Source: Yersinia enterocolitica (GTDB lineage: Bacteria > Pseudomonadota > Gammaproteobacteria > Enterobacterales > Enterobacteriaceae). From it: a stretch of 64,000 nucleotides of DNA. The notes under the pieces were generated by a model, which was not told where the DNA came from, made no database searches, and saw nothing but the letters and a program-made list of their open reading frames with translations. The stretch is from assembly GCA_002082245.2 (NCBI GenBank), contig NBTC02000002.1, positions 4,278,001-4,342,000 of the forward strand, read 5' to 3'. The position numbers were made by a program, and so were the translations under genes. Below are positions 39,167-49,211 of this stretch, piece after piece (the stretch's first letter is position 1; each line of letters begins with the position of its first letter).

Positions 39167-40573
39167 ATGTTCAAGTCCGTACTGTTTTGGAAAATAGCCA
39201 CATTGCTGGGCTTAATTCTATTGATGATGATCCCGAAAGAGATGTTACTGAACGTTATCTCTGAACGCAGTGGTTATCGGCAAAGTGTTATCGATAAAGT
39301 CAGTGACAGCACCAGCCGATCGCAGAAGATCCTTGGTCCGCTAATTGTGGTGCCTTATAGCGAATGGGTAGAAAGCGAAGTTGATGGCAAAAAAAAGAGA
39401 GAGTGGGTTAATCGCAGTCGCTACATACTGCCGGAGGTCATGACCGTTAGCGGTGCGCCGGATGTTGATGTGCGGCGATTGGGTATTTATAAAGCGCAAG
39501 TCTATCAGGGGGCGCTTAATTTCAACGCGCAATTTGACGCTACGGCATTGGACGACTTGATACATGACGGCGTCACTATCGGTAGACCGTCACTGGTGGT
39601 GGCGCTGAGCGATTCGCGGGGTATACAGCAAATTTCGCCACTCACGGTGGGCAGCCAAAAAATTAACTTCGAACCCGGTGCTTTCCTGGGGCGGACTGCG
39701 CAAGGTGTTCATGCAGAGCTTTCATTAGCGCAAATTCAACAGAAAAAATTTGATATTAGCTTTACACTGACGCTGACTGGCACCAATAGTCTGTCGGTAG
39801 TCCCTATCGGGCGTAGCAGTGAGCTAACCTTACAAAGCAATTGGCCGCATCCTAATTTTGTCGGCGAGTTTTTACCGTTGCAGCGCAAGGTGGACGAAAA
39901 AGGCTTTCGTGCCCATTGGAGCACTAACTGGCTGGCCAACAACATAAATATCAACTTTGCGGGTGATGACCCACATGTCGACTTCAATGAGTTACCCGCT
40001 TTTAGCACCAGCTTGATTGAACCGGTCGATCACTACCAGTTAACCGAACGAGCCATTAAGTATGCCATTTTGTTTATTGGCCTCACTTTCTTCAGCTTCT
40101 TCCTGTTTGAAAGTCTAACCTCACTGCGTGTGCATCCAATTCAATATCTGCTGGTGGGGGCCGCCCTGGTGCTGTTCTACCTAATGTTGCTGGCGTTCTC
40201 TGAACATCTTGGCTTCACGCTGGCTTATACTATCGCCAGTTTGAGTTGCAGCTTGTTGATCGCTATCTACCTGAGTGCGGTGCTGGGCGGGTGGCGGCGA
40301 GGCGGATTGTTTGCTGGTGGTTTATTGCTGTTGTACGGGGTTTTGTTTGGCTTGCTGCAATCGGAAGACAATGCATTGTTACTCGGCGCAGGGTTGCTAT
40401 TTATTATTCTGGCCGCAGTGATGGTGTTAACCCGGCATTTAGATTGGTATCAAGTGGCTAACCCACAGCTATTGACCGGGCAGAAATCGACCGAAGCCAA
40501 TACCGATAAGACGGTGAATAAACCGGTAGCAGTAGAGGGCAGCAGTACCGACGCGTTTCGCTTATGGGATTGA
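39167..40573 (+). CDS. creD: inner-membrane protein CreD
   Basis: A 468-residue CreD family membrane protein. An N-terminal membrane segment is followed by a large periplasmic domain and then five to six closely packed membrane segments in the last third. CreD is the most CreBC-responsive gene in E. coli and affects envelope integrity and colicin tolerance. AAGGAG lies 9 nt before the ATG. The creA gene of E. coli is absent here. Confidence 0.9.
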   Translation: MFKSVLFWKIATLLGLILLMMIPKEMLLNVISERSGYRQSVIDKVSDSTSRSQKILGPLIVVPYSEWVESEVDGKKKREWVNRSRYILPEVMTVSGAPDVDVRRLGIYKAQVYQGALNFNAQFDATALDDLIHDGVTIGRPSLVVALSDSRGIQQISPLTVGSQKINFEPGAFLGRTAQGVHAELSLAQIQQKKFDISFTLTLTGTNSLSVVPIGRSSELTLQSNWPHPNFVGEFLPLQRKVDEKGFRAHWSTNWLANNININFAGDDPHVDFNELPAFSTSLIEPVDHYQLTERAIKYAILFIGLTFFSFFLFESLTSLRVHPIQYLLVGAALVLFYLMLLAFSEHLGFTLAYTIASLSCSLLIAIYLSAVLGGWRRGGLFAGGLLLLYGVLFGLLQSEDNALLLGAGLLFIILAAVMVLTRHLDWYQVANPQLLTGQKSTEANTDKTVNKPVAVEGSSTDAFRLWD

Positions 40574-40595
40574 TATAACGCAAGGGATACAGAAG

Positions 40596-40617
40596 CGGGC
40601 ACATCAGGTGCCCGTTT
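40596..40617. terminator. terminator between convergent creD and fldB
   Basis: CGGGCAC, loop ATCAG, GTGCCCG, TTT. Confidence 0.8.
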
Positions 40618-40623
40618 GGCTGA

Positions 40624-41142
40624 CTACAGCAGCGCGTCCATCTCTAAGAGAATTTGATCACACCATTGCTCGATGCGCTCTTCGCTCAAATCGTATTGAT
40701 TGACCTCATCCAATGCTAAACCAACAAAGTGTTTACCATCGGCGCTGAGTGGTTTTGGGCTAGTAAATTCAAACCCTTCCGTCGGCCAAAAACCGATAAA
40801 CTCCACTCCCAGTGGGGCGATATGATCGTGCAGCATACCAAGAGCATCCAGAAACCATTCGCTATATCCGAATTGATCGCCCATGCCATACATGGCGACA
40901 ATCTTTCCCTTCAGATTAAGCTGCGTTAACTGTGGCCAGATGGCTTCCCAGTCTTCCTGTAATTCGCCGAAATCCCAGGTAGGGATACCTAAAATCAGGA
41001 TGGAATAGGCTTCCATTAACTGGGGGCTGGCATCCTTCAGGTTGTGCAAATCAACCAAATCTTCGCCAAGAATATCGCGGATTTTTTCTGCCACCATTTC
41101 GGTATAGCAGGTGCTGGAGCCGTAAAAGAGACCAATCTTCAT
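40624..41142 (-). CDS. fldB: flavodoxin 2
   Basis: A 172-residue long-chain flavodoxin binding FMN and acting as a low-potential electron carrier. The phosphate loop is [12 protein letters not shown] and the isoalloxazine regions are [14 protein letters not shown] and [15 protein letters not shown] start at 41142 (MKIGLFYG) as in all flavodoxins; a longer upstream frame is not plausible. Divergent from xerD as in E. coli. Confidence 0.95.
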   Translation of the reverse strand: MKIGLFYGSSTCYTEMVAEKIRDILGEDLVDLHNLKDASPQLMEAYSILILGIPTWDFGELQEDWEAIWPQLTQLNLKGKIVAMYGMGDQFGYSEWFLDALGMLHDHIAPLGVEFIGFWPTEGFEFTSPKPLSADGKHFVGLALDEVNQYDLSEERIEQWCDQILLEMDALL

Positions 41143-41248
41143 GATGTATAGCCATAGCATTACTAATAAGGAATAGCATCGAGTGTACCAGATTTGTCTC
41201 GTCATCAGGCATAATGGCGCTTGAGTTCAATCAAAGAGAGAAACAACA

Positions 41249-42148
41249 ATGCAACAGCAAAATAACCCGCTGATTGAACAGTTTCTTGATGCCTTATGGC
41301 TGGAAAGAAACCTGGCTGAGAATACACTAGCGTCATATCGTCTGGATTTACATGCATTAACCGGATGGTTAGAACATCACGGCAGTGATTTATTGCGTGC
41401 AGGTTCGCAGGACTTGCAATCCTTTCTTGCTGAGCGCATTGAAGGCGGCTATAAAGCGACCAGTTCGGCACGCTTACTCAGTGCGATGCGTCGTCTGTTC
41501 CAATATTTATACCGCGAAAAGCTGCGTGAAGATGATCCGACGGCTCTGCTCTCATCACCTAAATTGCCGCAACGCTTACCTAAAGATTTAAGTGAGGCAC
41601 AGGTTGATAGGCTGCTCAACTCACCCAATGTTGATATTCCGCTAGAATTGCGCGATAAAGCCATGCTGGAAGTGCTTTATGCCACGGGCTTGCGGGTATC
41701 GGAGCTGGTGGGGTTGACCATCAGTGATGTCAGCCTGCGTCAGGGGGTGGTGCGGGTTATTGGTAAAGGAAATAAAGAGCGGCTGGTGCCATTGGGCGAA
41801 GAAGCGGTGTACTGGATTGAAAACTACATGGAGCATGGGCGTCCATGGTTGATTAATGGCCAGTCACTAGATGTGCTGTTCCCCAGCAATCGTAGCCAGC
41901 AAATGACCCGACAGACTTTCTGGCATCGCATCAAACACTATGCGATCCTTGCAGGTATTGATAGTGAACGGCTTTCACCCCATGTATTACGGCACGCTTT
42001 TGCCACGCACCTACTGAATCACGGTGCTGACCTGCGTGTGGTACAAATGTTACTGGGCCACAGCGATTTGTCGACAACCCAGATTTATACTCATGTAGCT
42101 ACGGAACGTTTGAAACAGCTACATCAACAGCATCATCCACGTGCATGA
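41249..42148 (+). CDS. xerD: site-specific tyrosine recombinase XerD
   Basis: A 299-residue XerD that with XerC resolves chromosome dimers at dif under FtsK control. Catalytic residues are all visible: R149, K173, H245, R248, H271 and nucleophile Y280 (TTQIYTHV). Housekeeping XerD, not a mobile-element integrase, judged by sequence and by its place before dsbC and recJ. Confidence 0.97.
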   Translation: MQQQNNPLIEQFLDALWLERNLAENTLASYRLDLHALTGWLEHHGSDLLRAGSQDLQSFLAERIEGGYKATSSARLLSAMRRLFQYLYREKLREDDPTALLSSPKLPQRLPKDLSEAQVDRLLNSPNVDIPLELRDKAMLEVLYATGLRVSELVGLTISDVSLRQGVVRVIGKGNKERLVPLGEEAVYWIENYMEHGRPWLINGQSLDVLFPSNRSQQMTRQTFWHRIKHYAILAGIDSERLSPHVLRHAFATHLLNHGADLRVVQMLLGHSDLSTTQIYTHVATERLKQLHQQHHPRA

Positions 42149-42196
42149 TTGTTTTGTAGAAAAACGATGTTGTGTGGAAAGAGATAGGATTCATAA

Positions 42197-42913
42197 ATGA
42201 GAAAAAGTTTATTGTTACTGCCGGTGTTCATCGCCGCATTCGCCGGCCCGGTTAACGCAGATGATGCCGCTATCCAACAGACGCTAAAAAAATTAGATAT
42301 TCAGCAAGCTGATGTCCAGCCTTCGCCGATCCCAGGTTTGAGCACGGTGATGACCGAAAACGGAGTGCTTTATATCTCAGCCGACGGTCAGCATCTGTTG
42401 CAAGGGCCACTGTATGATGTGAGCGGTAGCCAGCCAGTCAATGTGACCAATCAGATGTTGGTGAAAAAACTTGAAGCATTAAGCAGTGAAATGATTGTGT
42501 ATAAAGCACCGCAGGAAAAACATGTTGTTACGGTGTTTACCGATATCACCTGTGGTTACTGCCATAAGTTGCATGAGCAGATGAAAGACTATAACGCGCT
42601 GGGCATTACTGTGCGTTATCTGGCGTTCCCACGTCAGGGCTTAAGTTCTCAGGCAGAAAAAGATATGCGATCCATCTGGTGTATGGCTGATCGTAATAAA
42701 GCGTTCGATGAAGCAATGAAAGGTACCGAGATATCACCGGCTACCTGTAAAACAGACATTAGCAAGCATTACCAGCTCGGCGTGCAGTTTGGTATTCAGG
42801 GCACGCCTGCGATTGTGCTGCAAAACGGCACTATCGTTCCCGGTTATCTGGAGCCGAAAGAGATGTTGGCAATGCTGAATAAGCATCAGGCTTCCTTAAA
42901 AGCGGCGGGTTAA
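42197..42913 (+). CDS. dsbC: periplasmic disulfide isomerase DsbC
   Basis: A 238-residue thiol-disulfide isomerase. A signal peptide ends near VNADD (residue 21), an N-terminal dimerisation domain follows, and the thioredoxin-like domain has the active site CGYC (C119, C122). The cis-proline is in GIQGTPAIV. Six nt before recJ. Confidence 0.96.
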   Translation: MRKSLLLLPVFIAAFAGPVNADDAAIQQTLKKLDIQQADVQPSPIPGLSTVMTENGVLYISADGQHLLQGPLYDVSGSQPVNVTNQMLVKKLEALSSEMIVYKAPQEKHVVTVFTDITCGYCHKLHEQMKDYNALGITVRYLAFPRQGLSSQAEKDMRSIWCMADRNKAFDEAMKGTEISPATCKTDISKHYQLGVQFGIQGTPAIVLQNGTIVPGYLEPKEMLAMLNKHQASLKAAG

Positions 42914-42919
42914 TCACCC

Positions 42920-44653
42920 GTGACACTCAAAACTCAACTTCGTCGTCGTGAGGCGACGGATGACAACCATTTACCGGCGCAATTGCATCCGTTGCTGCGC
43001 CGCCTCTATGCCAGTCGTGGGGTTAAAACTGCGACAGAACTGGAACGAGGCGTAAAAGGTCTATTGCCCTGGCAGCAACTCGATGGCATTGATGCCGGGG
43101 TTACCCTGTTACAGCAAGCACTGGCTGACAAACGGCGTATCGTGATTGTCGGCGATTTTGATGCCGATGGTGCCACCAGCACTGCACTGGCAGTACTGGC
43201 TTTGCGCAGCATGGGTGGCAGTAATGTTGATTACCTGGTGCCCAATCGCTTTGACGATGGCTACGGGCTTAGCCCGGAAGTGGTTGAACAGGTCGCTGCC
43301 CGTGGTGCGGAATTGATCGTCACGGTTGATAACGGTATTTCTTCTCATGCCGGGGTGGATTTGGCCCATGCCTTGGGCATTCAGGTGCTGGTTACCGACC
43401 ACCATCTGCCGGGTGAAACCTTGCCAGCGGCTGAAGCTATCATTAATCCGAATCTGGTTGGTTGTGATTTTCTCTCCAAATCACTGGCTGGGGTGGGTGT
43501 TACCTTCTATCTGATGTTGGCATTGCGCGCCCGTTTGCGAGAGAGTGGTTGGTTTGAGCAACGAGCTTTAGCCGTGCCCAATCTGGCTGAACTATTGGAT
43601 TTAGTGGCGCTGGGGACGGTTGCGGATGTGGTGCCACTGGATGCCAATAATCGGATTCTGGTCCATCAGGGATTAAGCCGTATTCGTGCGGGGAAATGCC
43701 GTCCAGGGGTCCGTGCACTATTGGAAGTCGCCAACCGTGATGCCCGTCAATTGGCTGCCAATGATCTCGGCTTCTCCCTTGGCCCACGGCTTAATGCTGC
43801 TGGTCGTCTCGATGACATGTCTATTGGGGTTGCACTTCTTCTCACTGACGATATCGCTCAGGCCAGAGCTTTAGCAATCGATTTGGATGCCCTTAATCAG
43901 GCGCGCCGAGAGATAGAGCAGGGGATGCAGGTTGAGGCGCTGCAACTGTGCGACCAACTGGAACGTACCAGCACGACATTGCCCTACGGCATTGCGATGT
44001 ACCATCCAGAATGGCATCAGGGTGTGGTAGGGATTTTAGCCTCGCGCATCAAAGAACGTTTTCATCGGCCAGTCATTGCTTTTGCCCCAGCGGGTGAGGG
44101 GTTACTGAAGGGGTCGGGGCGCAGTGTGGCTGGGTTACATATGCGCGATGCTCTTGAGCGACTGGATACATTGAACCCAGGATTGATGCTGAAGTTTGGC
44201 GGCCATGCAATGGCGGCGGGATTATCATTGGAACAAGATAAATTCGATGAGTTCCGTCAGCGTTTTGCCGATTTAGTCGGTGAATGGATGGATGCCTCAC
44301 AATTGGAAGGCGTTATTTGGTCCGATGGTGAACTGAAAGGCAACGAATTATCGCTGGAAACGGCGGAGTTGTTGCGTGATGGTGGCCCCTGGGGGCAGTC
44401 TTTCCCAGAACCGACATTTGATGGCAAATTCCGTATTTTGCAGCAACGGCTGGTGGGGGAGCGTCATCTAAAACTGATGATTGAGCCGCTAAATGGCGGT
44501 CCGCTACTCGATGGTATTGCGTTTAATATCGATACCACCTTATGGCCGGACAGCAGTGTGCGTGAGGTTAAGCTGGCTTACAAACTCGATATCAATGAAT
44601 ATCGTGGTAATCGTAGTGTCCAGTTGTTGGTCCAGCATTTGTGGCCTTATTAG
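42920..44653 (+). CDS. recJ: single-strand-specific exonuclease RecJ
   Basis: A 577-residue 5'-3' ssDNA exonuclease of the DHH family, acting in RecF repair and mismatch repair. DFDADG (79-84) and DHH (159-161) are the metal motifs. The start is GTG at 42920, immediately after dsbC, which fits the known weak translation of recJ in relatives. Ends before two ERIC copies. Confidence 0.96.
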   Translation: MTLKTQLRRREATDDNHLPAQLHPLLRRLYASRGVKTATELERGVKGLLPWQQLDGIDAGVTLLQQALADKRRIVIVGDFDADGATSTALAVLALRSMGGSNVDYLVPNRFDDGYGLSPEVVEQVAARGAELIVTVDNGISSHAGVDLAHALGIQVLVTDHHLPGETLPAAEAIINPNLVGCDFLSKSLAGVGVTFYLMLALRARLRESGWFEQRALAVPNLAELLDLVALGTVADVVPLDANNRILVHQGLSRIRAGKCRPGVRALLEVANRDARQLAANDLGFSLGPRLNAAGRLDDMSIGVALLLTDDIAQARALAIDLDALNQARREIEQGMQVEALQLCDQLERTSTTLPYGIAMYHPEWHQGVVGILASRIKERFHRPVIAFAPAGEGLLKGSGRSVAGLHMRDALERLDTLNPGLMLKFGGHAMAAGLSLEQDKFDEFRQRFADLVGEWMDASQLEGVIWSDGELKGNELSLETAELLRDGGPWGQSFPEPTFDGKFRILQQRLVGERHLKLMIEPLNGGPLLDGIAFNIDTTLWPDSSVREVKLAYKLDINEYRGNRSVQLLVQHLWPY

Positions 44654-44750
44654 GCAACATTCCAATGAAGCCCGATGAGCTGGCTCAGGCCAGTGATTCG
44701 GGTGAATAAGTCGCGTTAACGCCACTGTGATTTCAAGTAAGCAGGAAATA
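44654..44750. repeat. partial ERIC (recJ 3' side)
   Basis: GCCCGATGAGCTGGCTC, GCCAGTGATTCGGGTGAATAA, GTTAACGCCACTGTGATTTCAAGTA: right three-quarters of an ERIC with drift, starting at the recJ stop codon. Confidence 0.6.
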
Positions 44751-44800
44751 TAGTCAACGAGCTATAAACCGCCGGACAGATCCGTTAGAATTACCAATTC

Positions 44801-44927
44801 TGTGCCCTAAATAATTCGAGTTGCAGGAAGGCGGCAACTGAGTAAATTCCGATGAGTTGACGTCAGTCAATGATCCGGGTGAACGAAGACAGCCAACACC
44901 CATGCAGCTTGAAGTATGACGGGTATA
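44801..44927. repeat. ERIC element, full length (prfB leader)
   Basis: Begins TGCCCTAAATAATTCGAG and ends CTTGAAGTATGACGGGTATA. Tandem to the partial copy at 44654, separated by ~50 nt, and ends 42 nt before the prfB start. Confidence 0.9.
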
Positions 44928-44969
44928 ATGACATTCCGTCATCTACGACTCAACGTAAGACTCAAAACC

Positions 44970-46068
44970 ATGTTTGAAATAAACCCGGTAAAAAACCGAA
45001 TTCAGGACCTGTCTGATCGGACAGACGTTCTCAGGGGGTATCTTTGACTATGATGCCAAGAAAGAGCGACTGGAAGAAGTAAACGCCGAGCTGGAACAGC
45101 CCGACGTCTGGAATGAACCTGAGCGTGCGCAAGCGCTGGGTAAAGAACGTTCTGCGCTAGAAGAGATTGTCTCGACCATTGATCAATTGGATCAAGGTAT
45201 GGAAGACGTTTCCGGCTTGCTGGAATTGGCGATTGAAGCTGACGATGAAGAGACTTTTAACGAAGCCATTGCCGAGTTAGAGATCCTTGACGGCAAGCTG
45301 GGCCAGCTCGAATTCCGCCGCATGTTTTCTGGTGAATATGATAGCGCCAACTGCTACCTGGATTTACAAGCGGGTTCTGGCGGTACTGAAGCCCAAGACT
45401 GGGCCAGCATGCTGCTGCGTATGTACCTGCGCTGGGCTGAATCAAAAGGCTTCAAAACTGAAATCATCGAAGAATCTGATGGTGATGTTGCAGGCCTGAA
45501 GTCTGCCACCATTAAGATCATCGGCGATTACGCCTTTGGCTGGTTACGTACTGAAACTGGCGTTCATCGCCTAGTTCGTAAAAGCCCGTTTGACTCCGGT
45601 GGCCGTCGTCATACCTCTTTCAGTTCTGCTTTTGTCTATCCAGAAGTTGATGACGATATTGATATCGAAATCAACCCGGCAGATCTGCGTATTGACGTTT
45701 ACCGCGCATCCGGTGCGGGTGGTCAGCACGTCAACAAAACGGAATCTGCGGTACGTATTACCCACCTTCCGACCAATATCGTGACTCAGTGTCAGAATGA
45801 CCGTTCTCAGCATAAGAACAAAGATCAAGCGATGAAACAGTTGAAGGCGAAGCTGTATGAGTTTGAGATGCAAAAGAAAAATGCTGATAAACAGGTTCTG
45901 GAAGACAATAAGTCTGATATCGGTTGGGGTAGCCAGATCCGTTCTTATGTACTGGATGACTCCCGTATCAAAGATTTGCGTACCGGCGTGGAAACACGTA
46001 ACACGCAAGCGGTACTGGATGGTGATCTGGACAAATTCATTGAAGCAAGTTTGAAAGCCGGGCTATGA
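44970..46068 (+). CDS. prfB: peptide chain release factor 2, programmed +1 frameshift
   Basis: RF2 recognises UGA and UAA. The gene is in two frames: codons 1-25 from 44970 ([10 protein letters not shown]...) end at an in-frame TGA at 45045-45047; a +1 shift at CTT-TGA-C continues from 45046 to 46068, giving 365 residues. The stimulating AGGGGG sits at the usual place before CTTTGAC. The C-terminal part has the GGQ motif ([12 protein letters not shown]). Low RF2 favours shifting, so the gene is autoregulated. A single-frame reading would miss the first 25 codons and mis-start internally. Confidence 0.97.
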
Positions 46069-46077
46069 GGAACTTAG

Positions 46078-47601
46078 ATGTCAGAGCAAAAACCACAAGT
46101 CGCTGAGCAAGCGCAAGAACCAGAACTCAATAGTGAGTTACAAGCTCGTCGGGAAAAGCTGGCCTTGCTGCGGGAAAAGGGAATTGCGTTCCCTAATGAT
46201 TTCCGTCGTGAGCACCTCTCTGACCAGCTACATGCTGAGTACGGCAGTAAAGAGAATGAAGAGTTAGAAGCGCTGAATATCGAAGTCACCGTGGCTGGCC
46301 GTATGATGACTCGCCGTATTATGGGTAAAGCATCATTCGTCACACTACAAGATGTCGGTGGCCGTATTCAGTTGTACGTTTCCCGCGATGATCTGCCGGA
46401 AGGCGTTTATAACGAAGAATTCAAAAAGTGGGATCTGGGCGATATTCTGGGTGCTCGTGGCAAGCTGTTTAAAACTAAAACCGGTGAGTTGTCTATCCAC
46501 TGTAGCGAACTGCGCCTGTTGACTAAAGCGCTGCGTCCGCTGCCGGATAAATTCCACGGCTTGGCTGATCAGGAAACCCGTTACCGTCAGCGTTATTTGG
46601 ATCTGATCGCTAACGATGAATCTCGCCATACTTTCAAAGTTCGTTCGCAGGTGATGTCTGGTATTCGTAGCTTCATGGTGGAAAAAGGCTTCATGGAAGT
46701 CGAAACCCCTATGATGCAAGTGATCCCAGGTGGTGCTTCAGCGCGTCCGTTTGTGACTCATCACAATGCGCTGGATATCGATATGTACTTGCGCATCGCG
46801 CCAGAACTGTATCTGAAACGCCTGGTTGTGGGTGGTTTTGAACGTGTATTCGAAATCAACCGTAACTTCCGTAATGAGGGCGTTTCCCCGCGTCATAACC
46901 CAGAGTTCACCATGATGGAACTCTATATGGCGTATGCGGATTACAAAGATCTGATCGTGCTGACTGAAGAGCTGTTCCGCACTCTGACTGAAACCGTATT
47001 GGGTAGCAGTGTGGTGCAGTATGGTGAGCAGACATTCGATTTCGGTAAGCCTTTTGCCAAACTGACCATGAAAGAAGCCATTTGCAAATATCGCCCTGAA
47101 ACCAATGTGGCAGATTTGGACGATATGGACAAAGCTTTGGCTATCGCCGAGTCATTAGGCATTAAAGTTGAGAAGAGCTGGGGCCTAGGCCGCGTTCAAT
47201 GCGAGATCTTCGAAGAGACCGCAGAAAGCCACCTGATTCAGCCTACTTTCATTACTGAATATCCAGCAGAGGTTTCTCCGCTGGCACGTCGTAATGATGA
47301 TAATCCGTTTATCACTGACCGCTTTGAGTTCTTTATCGGTGGCCGTGAGATTGGTAACGGTTTCTCAGAGTTGAATGATGCTGAAGATCAGGCTCAGCGT
47401 TTTGCTGATCAGGTTAGTGCTAAAGAAGCTGGCGATGATGAAGCGATGTTCTACGATGAAGACTACGTCACCGCGCTGGAACATGGTTTACCGCCCACTG
47501 CTGGTTTGGGCATCGGCATCGACCGTATGGTGATGTTGTTTACCAACAGCCACACCATCCGTGACGTTATCCTGTTCCCAGCGATGCGTCCGGTTAAATA
47601 A
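46078..47601 (+). CDS. lysS: lysyl-tRNA synthetase
   Basis: A 507-residue class II lysyl-tRNA synthetase. The N-terminal OB-fold anticodon domain precedes the catalytic domain with motif 2 [11 protein letters not shown] and motif 3 [11 protein letters not shown]. 9 nt after prfB, the standard prfB-lysS operon. GAGGAA precedes the ATG. Confidence 0.97.
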   Translation: MSEQKPQVAEQAQEPELNSELQARREKLALLREKGIAFPNDFRREHLSDQLHAEYGSKENEELEALNIEVTVAGRMMTRRIMGKASFVTLQDVGGRIQLYVSRDDLPEGVYNEEFKKWDLGDILGARGKLFKTKTGELSIHCSELRLLTKALRPLPDKFHGLADQETRYRQRYLDLIANDESRHTFKVRSQVMSGIRSFMVEKGFMEVETPMMQVIPGGASARPFVTHHNALDIDMYLRIAPELYLKRLVVGGFERVFEINRNFRNEGVSPRHNPEFTMMELYMAYADYKDLIVLTEELFRTLTETVLGSSVVQYGEQTFDFGKPFAKLTMKEAICKYRPETNVADLDDMDKALAIAESLGIKVEKSWGLGRVQCEIFEETAESHLIQPTFITEYPAEVSPLARRNDDNPFITDRFEFFIGGREIGNGFSELNDAEDQAQRFADQVSAKEAGDDEAMFYDEDYVTALEHGLPPTAGLGIGIDRMVMLFTNSHTIRDVILFPAMRPVK

Positions 47602-47626
47602 GTTTATTGTGGTAGCGGTAATCTAT

Positions 47627-47651
47627 AAGGGTGCTACGGCACCCTTTTTAC
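47627..47651 (+). terminator. intrinsic terminator of prfB-lysS
   Basis: AAGGGTGC, loop TACG, GCACCCTT, TTTA. Confidence 0.88.
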
Positions 47652-47726
47652 TAAGCAAAAACCGCCATAGTTATACTTGGTTTAATCTAATCGCTTAAAA
47701 TACCGGCGCTTAGACCATATCTTCGC

Positions 47727-47754
47727 TTGCCCACGAGAAAGAACCGGTTATAAT
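47727..47754 (+). promoter_or_regulatory. promoter of tRNA-Gly
   Basis: TTGCCC at 47727 and a perfect TATAAT at 47749, 16 nt apart, 18 nt before the tRNA. Confidence 0.75.
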
Positions 47755-47771
47755 GCAAACCGCACACCGAA

Positions 47772-47845
47772 GCGGGTGTAGTTCAATGGTAGAACGAGAG
47801 CTTCCCAAGCTCTATACGAGGGTTCGATTCCCTTCACCCGCTCCA
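47772..47845 (+). tRNA. glyU: tRNA-Gly (CCC)
   Basis: 74-nt cloverleaf starting GCGGGTG and ending CACCCGCTCCA with encoded CCA. Anticodon loop TTCCCAA gives anticodon CCC between AGAGC and GCTCT; T arm GGGTTCGATTCCC. Matches E. coli glyU except one acceptor pair. Its 3' end borders the accessory stretch 47846-49400. Confidence 0.97.
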
Positions 47846-48163
47846 ATCTAACGTCTTGCAGTATCTCCCGAAGTACATCAAACCCAGTAAATTCGCACTT
47901 CTCAGGCTAATCTAGTTATTCCTATATACATGTTCGTCTATTTAAATCTACTTATAGCGGGGGGTATATATGGGGGTATCAAATTGTACCACCCAAAAGT
48001 TACCCGCAGTTTCAACTCGCCATTGGTTCGCCCGGTTGTTTCATACCAGCTATCGTCAATGCACGTTGCAGACATAAACCATAACATGCACCAAACGCCG
48101 CCGGGAGCCTCCCTGGCACGTTTTTAATTCCGGGTAATGAAAAGTCATGGTGTGGAGTTAAGG
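47846..48163. other. tRNA-flanking stretch without recognised gene
   Basis: About 320 nt after the tRNA. GGGGGTAT occurs twice at 47960-47980 (GGGGGTATATATGGGGGTAT), which resembles the arm-type repeats seen beside tRNA attachment sites, but I see no integrase. A 65-codon open frame covers part of it without a convincing ribosome site. Confidence 0.4.
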
Positions 48164-48490
48164 CTATCTCTGAGTTACCTGCAAATTATCAACCAGTTGC
48201 TGTCTGAACGCTTTACCAAATGGCCGGACATATCCAAGTTTAGGATCAATTTCAGCGCCAAACGACTCATACCGGTAAAACTCCCCTTCCATAGGTTTAC
48301 CGCGCCAGTCAAAGCGCACATAGCCATCTGGTTGAGTCTGGTAACCAGTTTGTCGTGCAGAGATAAGGACGTCGTCGCAGTTTTTGAACGCTATACCTGA
48401 GAGGAGGTACCAAACCCAGAAGAACCACTTCCCGCGCCCCACTTTCCCGGCAGCTTCCCTCATAGCTTGAGGCTGTTTTCCTTTGCCCAT
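48164..48490 (-). CDS. hypothetical protein
   Basis: A possible 108-residue gene starting MGKGKQPQAMREAAGKVGRG. I do not recognise it. It is basic at the start, then has an aromatic patch (KWFFWVWYLLSG, perhaps membrane-associated) and a C-terminal part rich in Tyr, Arg and Gly. It overlaps the end of the preceding ClbS-like gene by 31 nt, as in a coupled pair. The start could lie further upstream (48574). Coding status rests on length and the overlap only. Confidence 0.45.
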   Translation of the reverse strand: MGKGKQPQAMREAAGKVGRGKWFFWVWYLLSGIAFKNCDDVLISARQTGYQTQPDGYVRFDWRGKPMEGEFYRYESFGAEIDPKLGYVRPFGKAFRQQLVDNLQVTQR

Positions 48491-48975
48491 TTTCTTAACC
48501 TGCCGCAGGCGTTGGAGTAGGGGGAAGATGTATTGAAAGAAATCATTCTTCCCATGGTCCATTTGCCATACCAAGCTTTTCCATACAGGTCATCGTCAGA
48601 TCGCTTATTGATCAATTCAACGATTTCGCTTTTAGCGTTCTGTAGTTGGCTGCTTAGCGAGCGTAAATCCAAATAGCTATAGTCGCGATAAAACCGTTGG
48701 GCGAGAAGACCCAGTTGGTTCCATTTATAACCCGTTTCCGGGAAATCAACAGGCTTTCCCTTTTCATCAAGCGTTATCCATTTGATAACTAAATTGTTCC
48801 AGCCAAGTAAGTAGGAGACAAGATTGCAAACGCTCATTACAGTGTCTTTCGCATGTCCTTCCATTGATTCATCTGATGCTGATTCGGGCGGAATTGATGC
48901 GAGATAACCTGACAATTTATTAAAGTTTTTGTCTATTGCTAATAGGAGTTCTAATTTGGTTTGTGGCACACCCAT
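48460..48975 (-). CDS. ClbS/DfsB family four-helix protein (DUF1706)
   Basis: A 171-residue protein of the ClbS/DfsB (DUF1706) family, related to the DinB-like four-helix fold. Typical features are the start VPQTKLELLLAIDKNFNKL, SVCNLVSYLLGWNNLVIKW, GYKWNQLGLLAQRFY and the end YGKWTMGRMISFNTSSPYSN. ClbS of the pks island is a cyclopropane hydrolase that protects DNA from colibactin; most family members have no tested role. I started at 48975, where AGGGAGG sits 9 nt before the ATG. No colibactin-type genes are visible. Confidence 0.8.
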   Translation of the reverse strand: MGVPQTKLELLLAIDKNFNKLSGYLASIPPESASDESMEGHAKDTVMSVCNLVSYLLGWNNLVIKWITLDEKGKPVDFPETGYKWNQLGLLAQRFYRDYSYLDLRSLSSQLQNAKSEIVELINKRSDDDLYGKAWYGKWTMGRMISFNTSSPYSNACGRLRKWAKENSLKL

Positions 48976-49211
48976 GAGAATTCCCTCCCTAGTTGTTGGG
49001 ATATTCAGCGAGTTTGGCAACGGAGAGGGGCCTACGCGAGCACTTTCTGGAAAAGATGTGAGAGAAAACGCATTATTAATCTGATTCGATTGTATTTTTT
49101 CTTTTTAACTTATTGTTTTATTTTATAAACCTCTTCTCGGAATATGAAATTACGCTCGATACCGTGAGCACGTTAACGCAGATATCGCCATACTGAAAGG
49201 AGCGATTCTTT
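48976..49211. other. AT-rich spacer upstream of the ClbS-like gene
   Basis: Low-GC sequence with promoter-like TATTTT runs. A seven-codon frame (MKLRSIP) and an antisense frame exist but have no supporting ribosome site. Confidence 0.35.

Noticed and set aside
41249..42148. Mobile-element integrase
   Set aside because: Tyrosine recombinase motifs are those of housekeeping XerD in its conserved xerD-dsbC-recJ position.
45187..46068. Internal start for prfB as a stand-alone 293-residue protein
   Set aside because: The normal start plus AGGGGG and CTTTGAC frameshift site lie upstream and explain the full-length RF2.
47930..48127. Integrase remnant after tRNA-Gly
   Set aside because: The frame has no recombinase motif; only the GGGGGTAT repeat hints at an attachment site.
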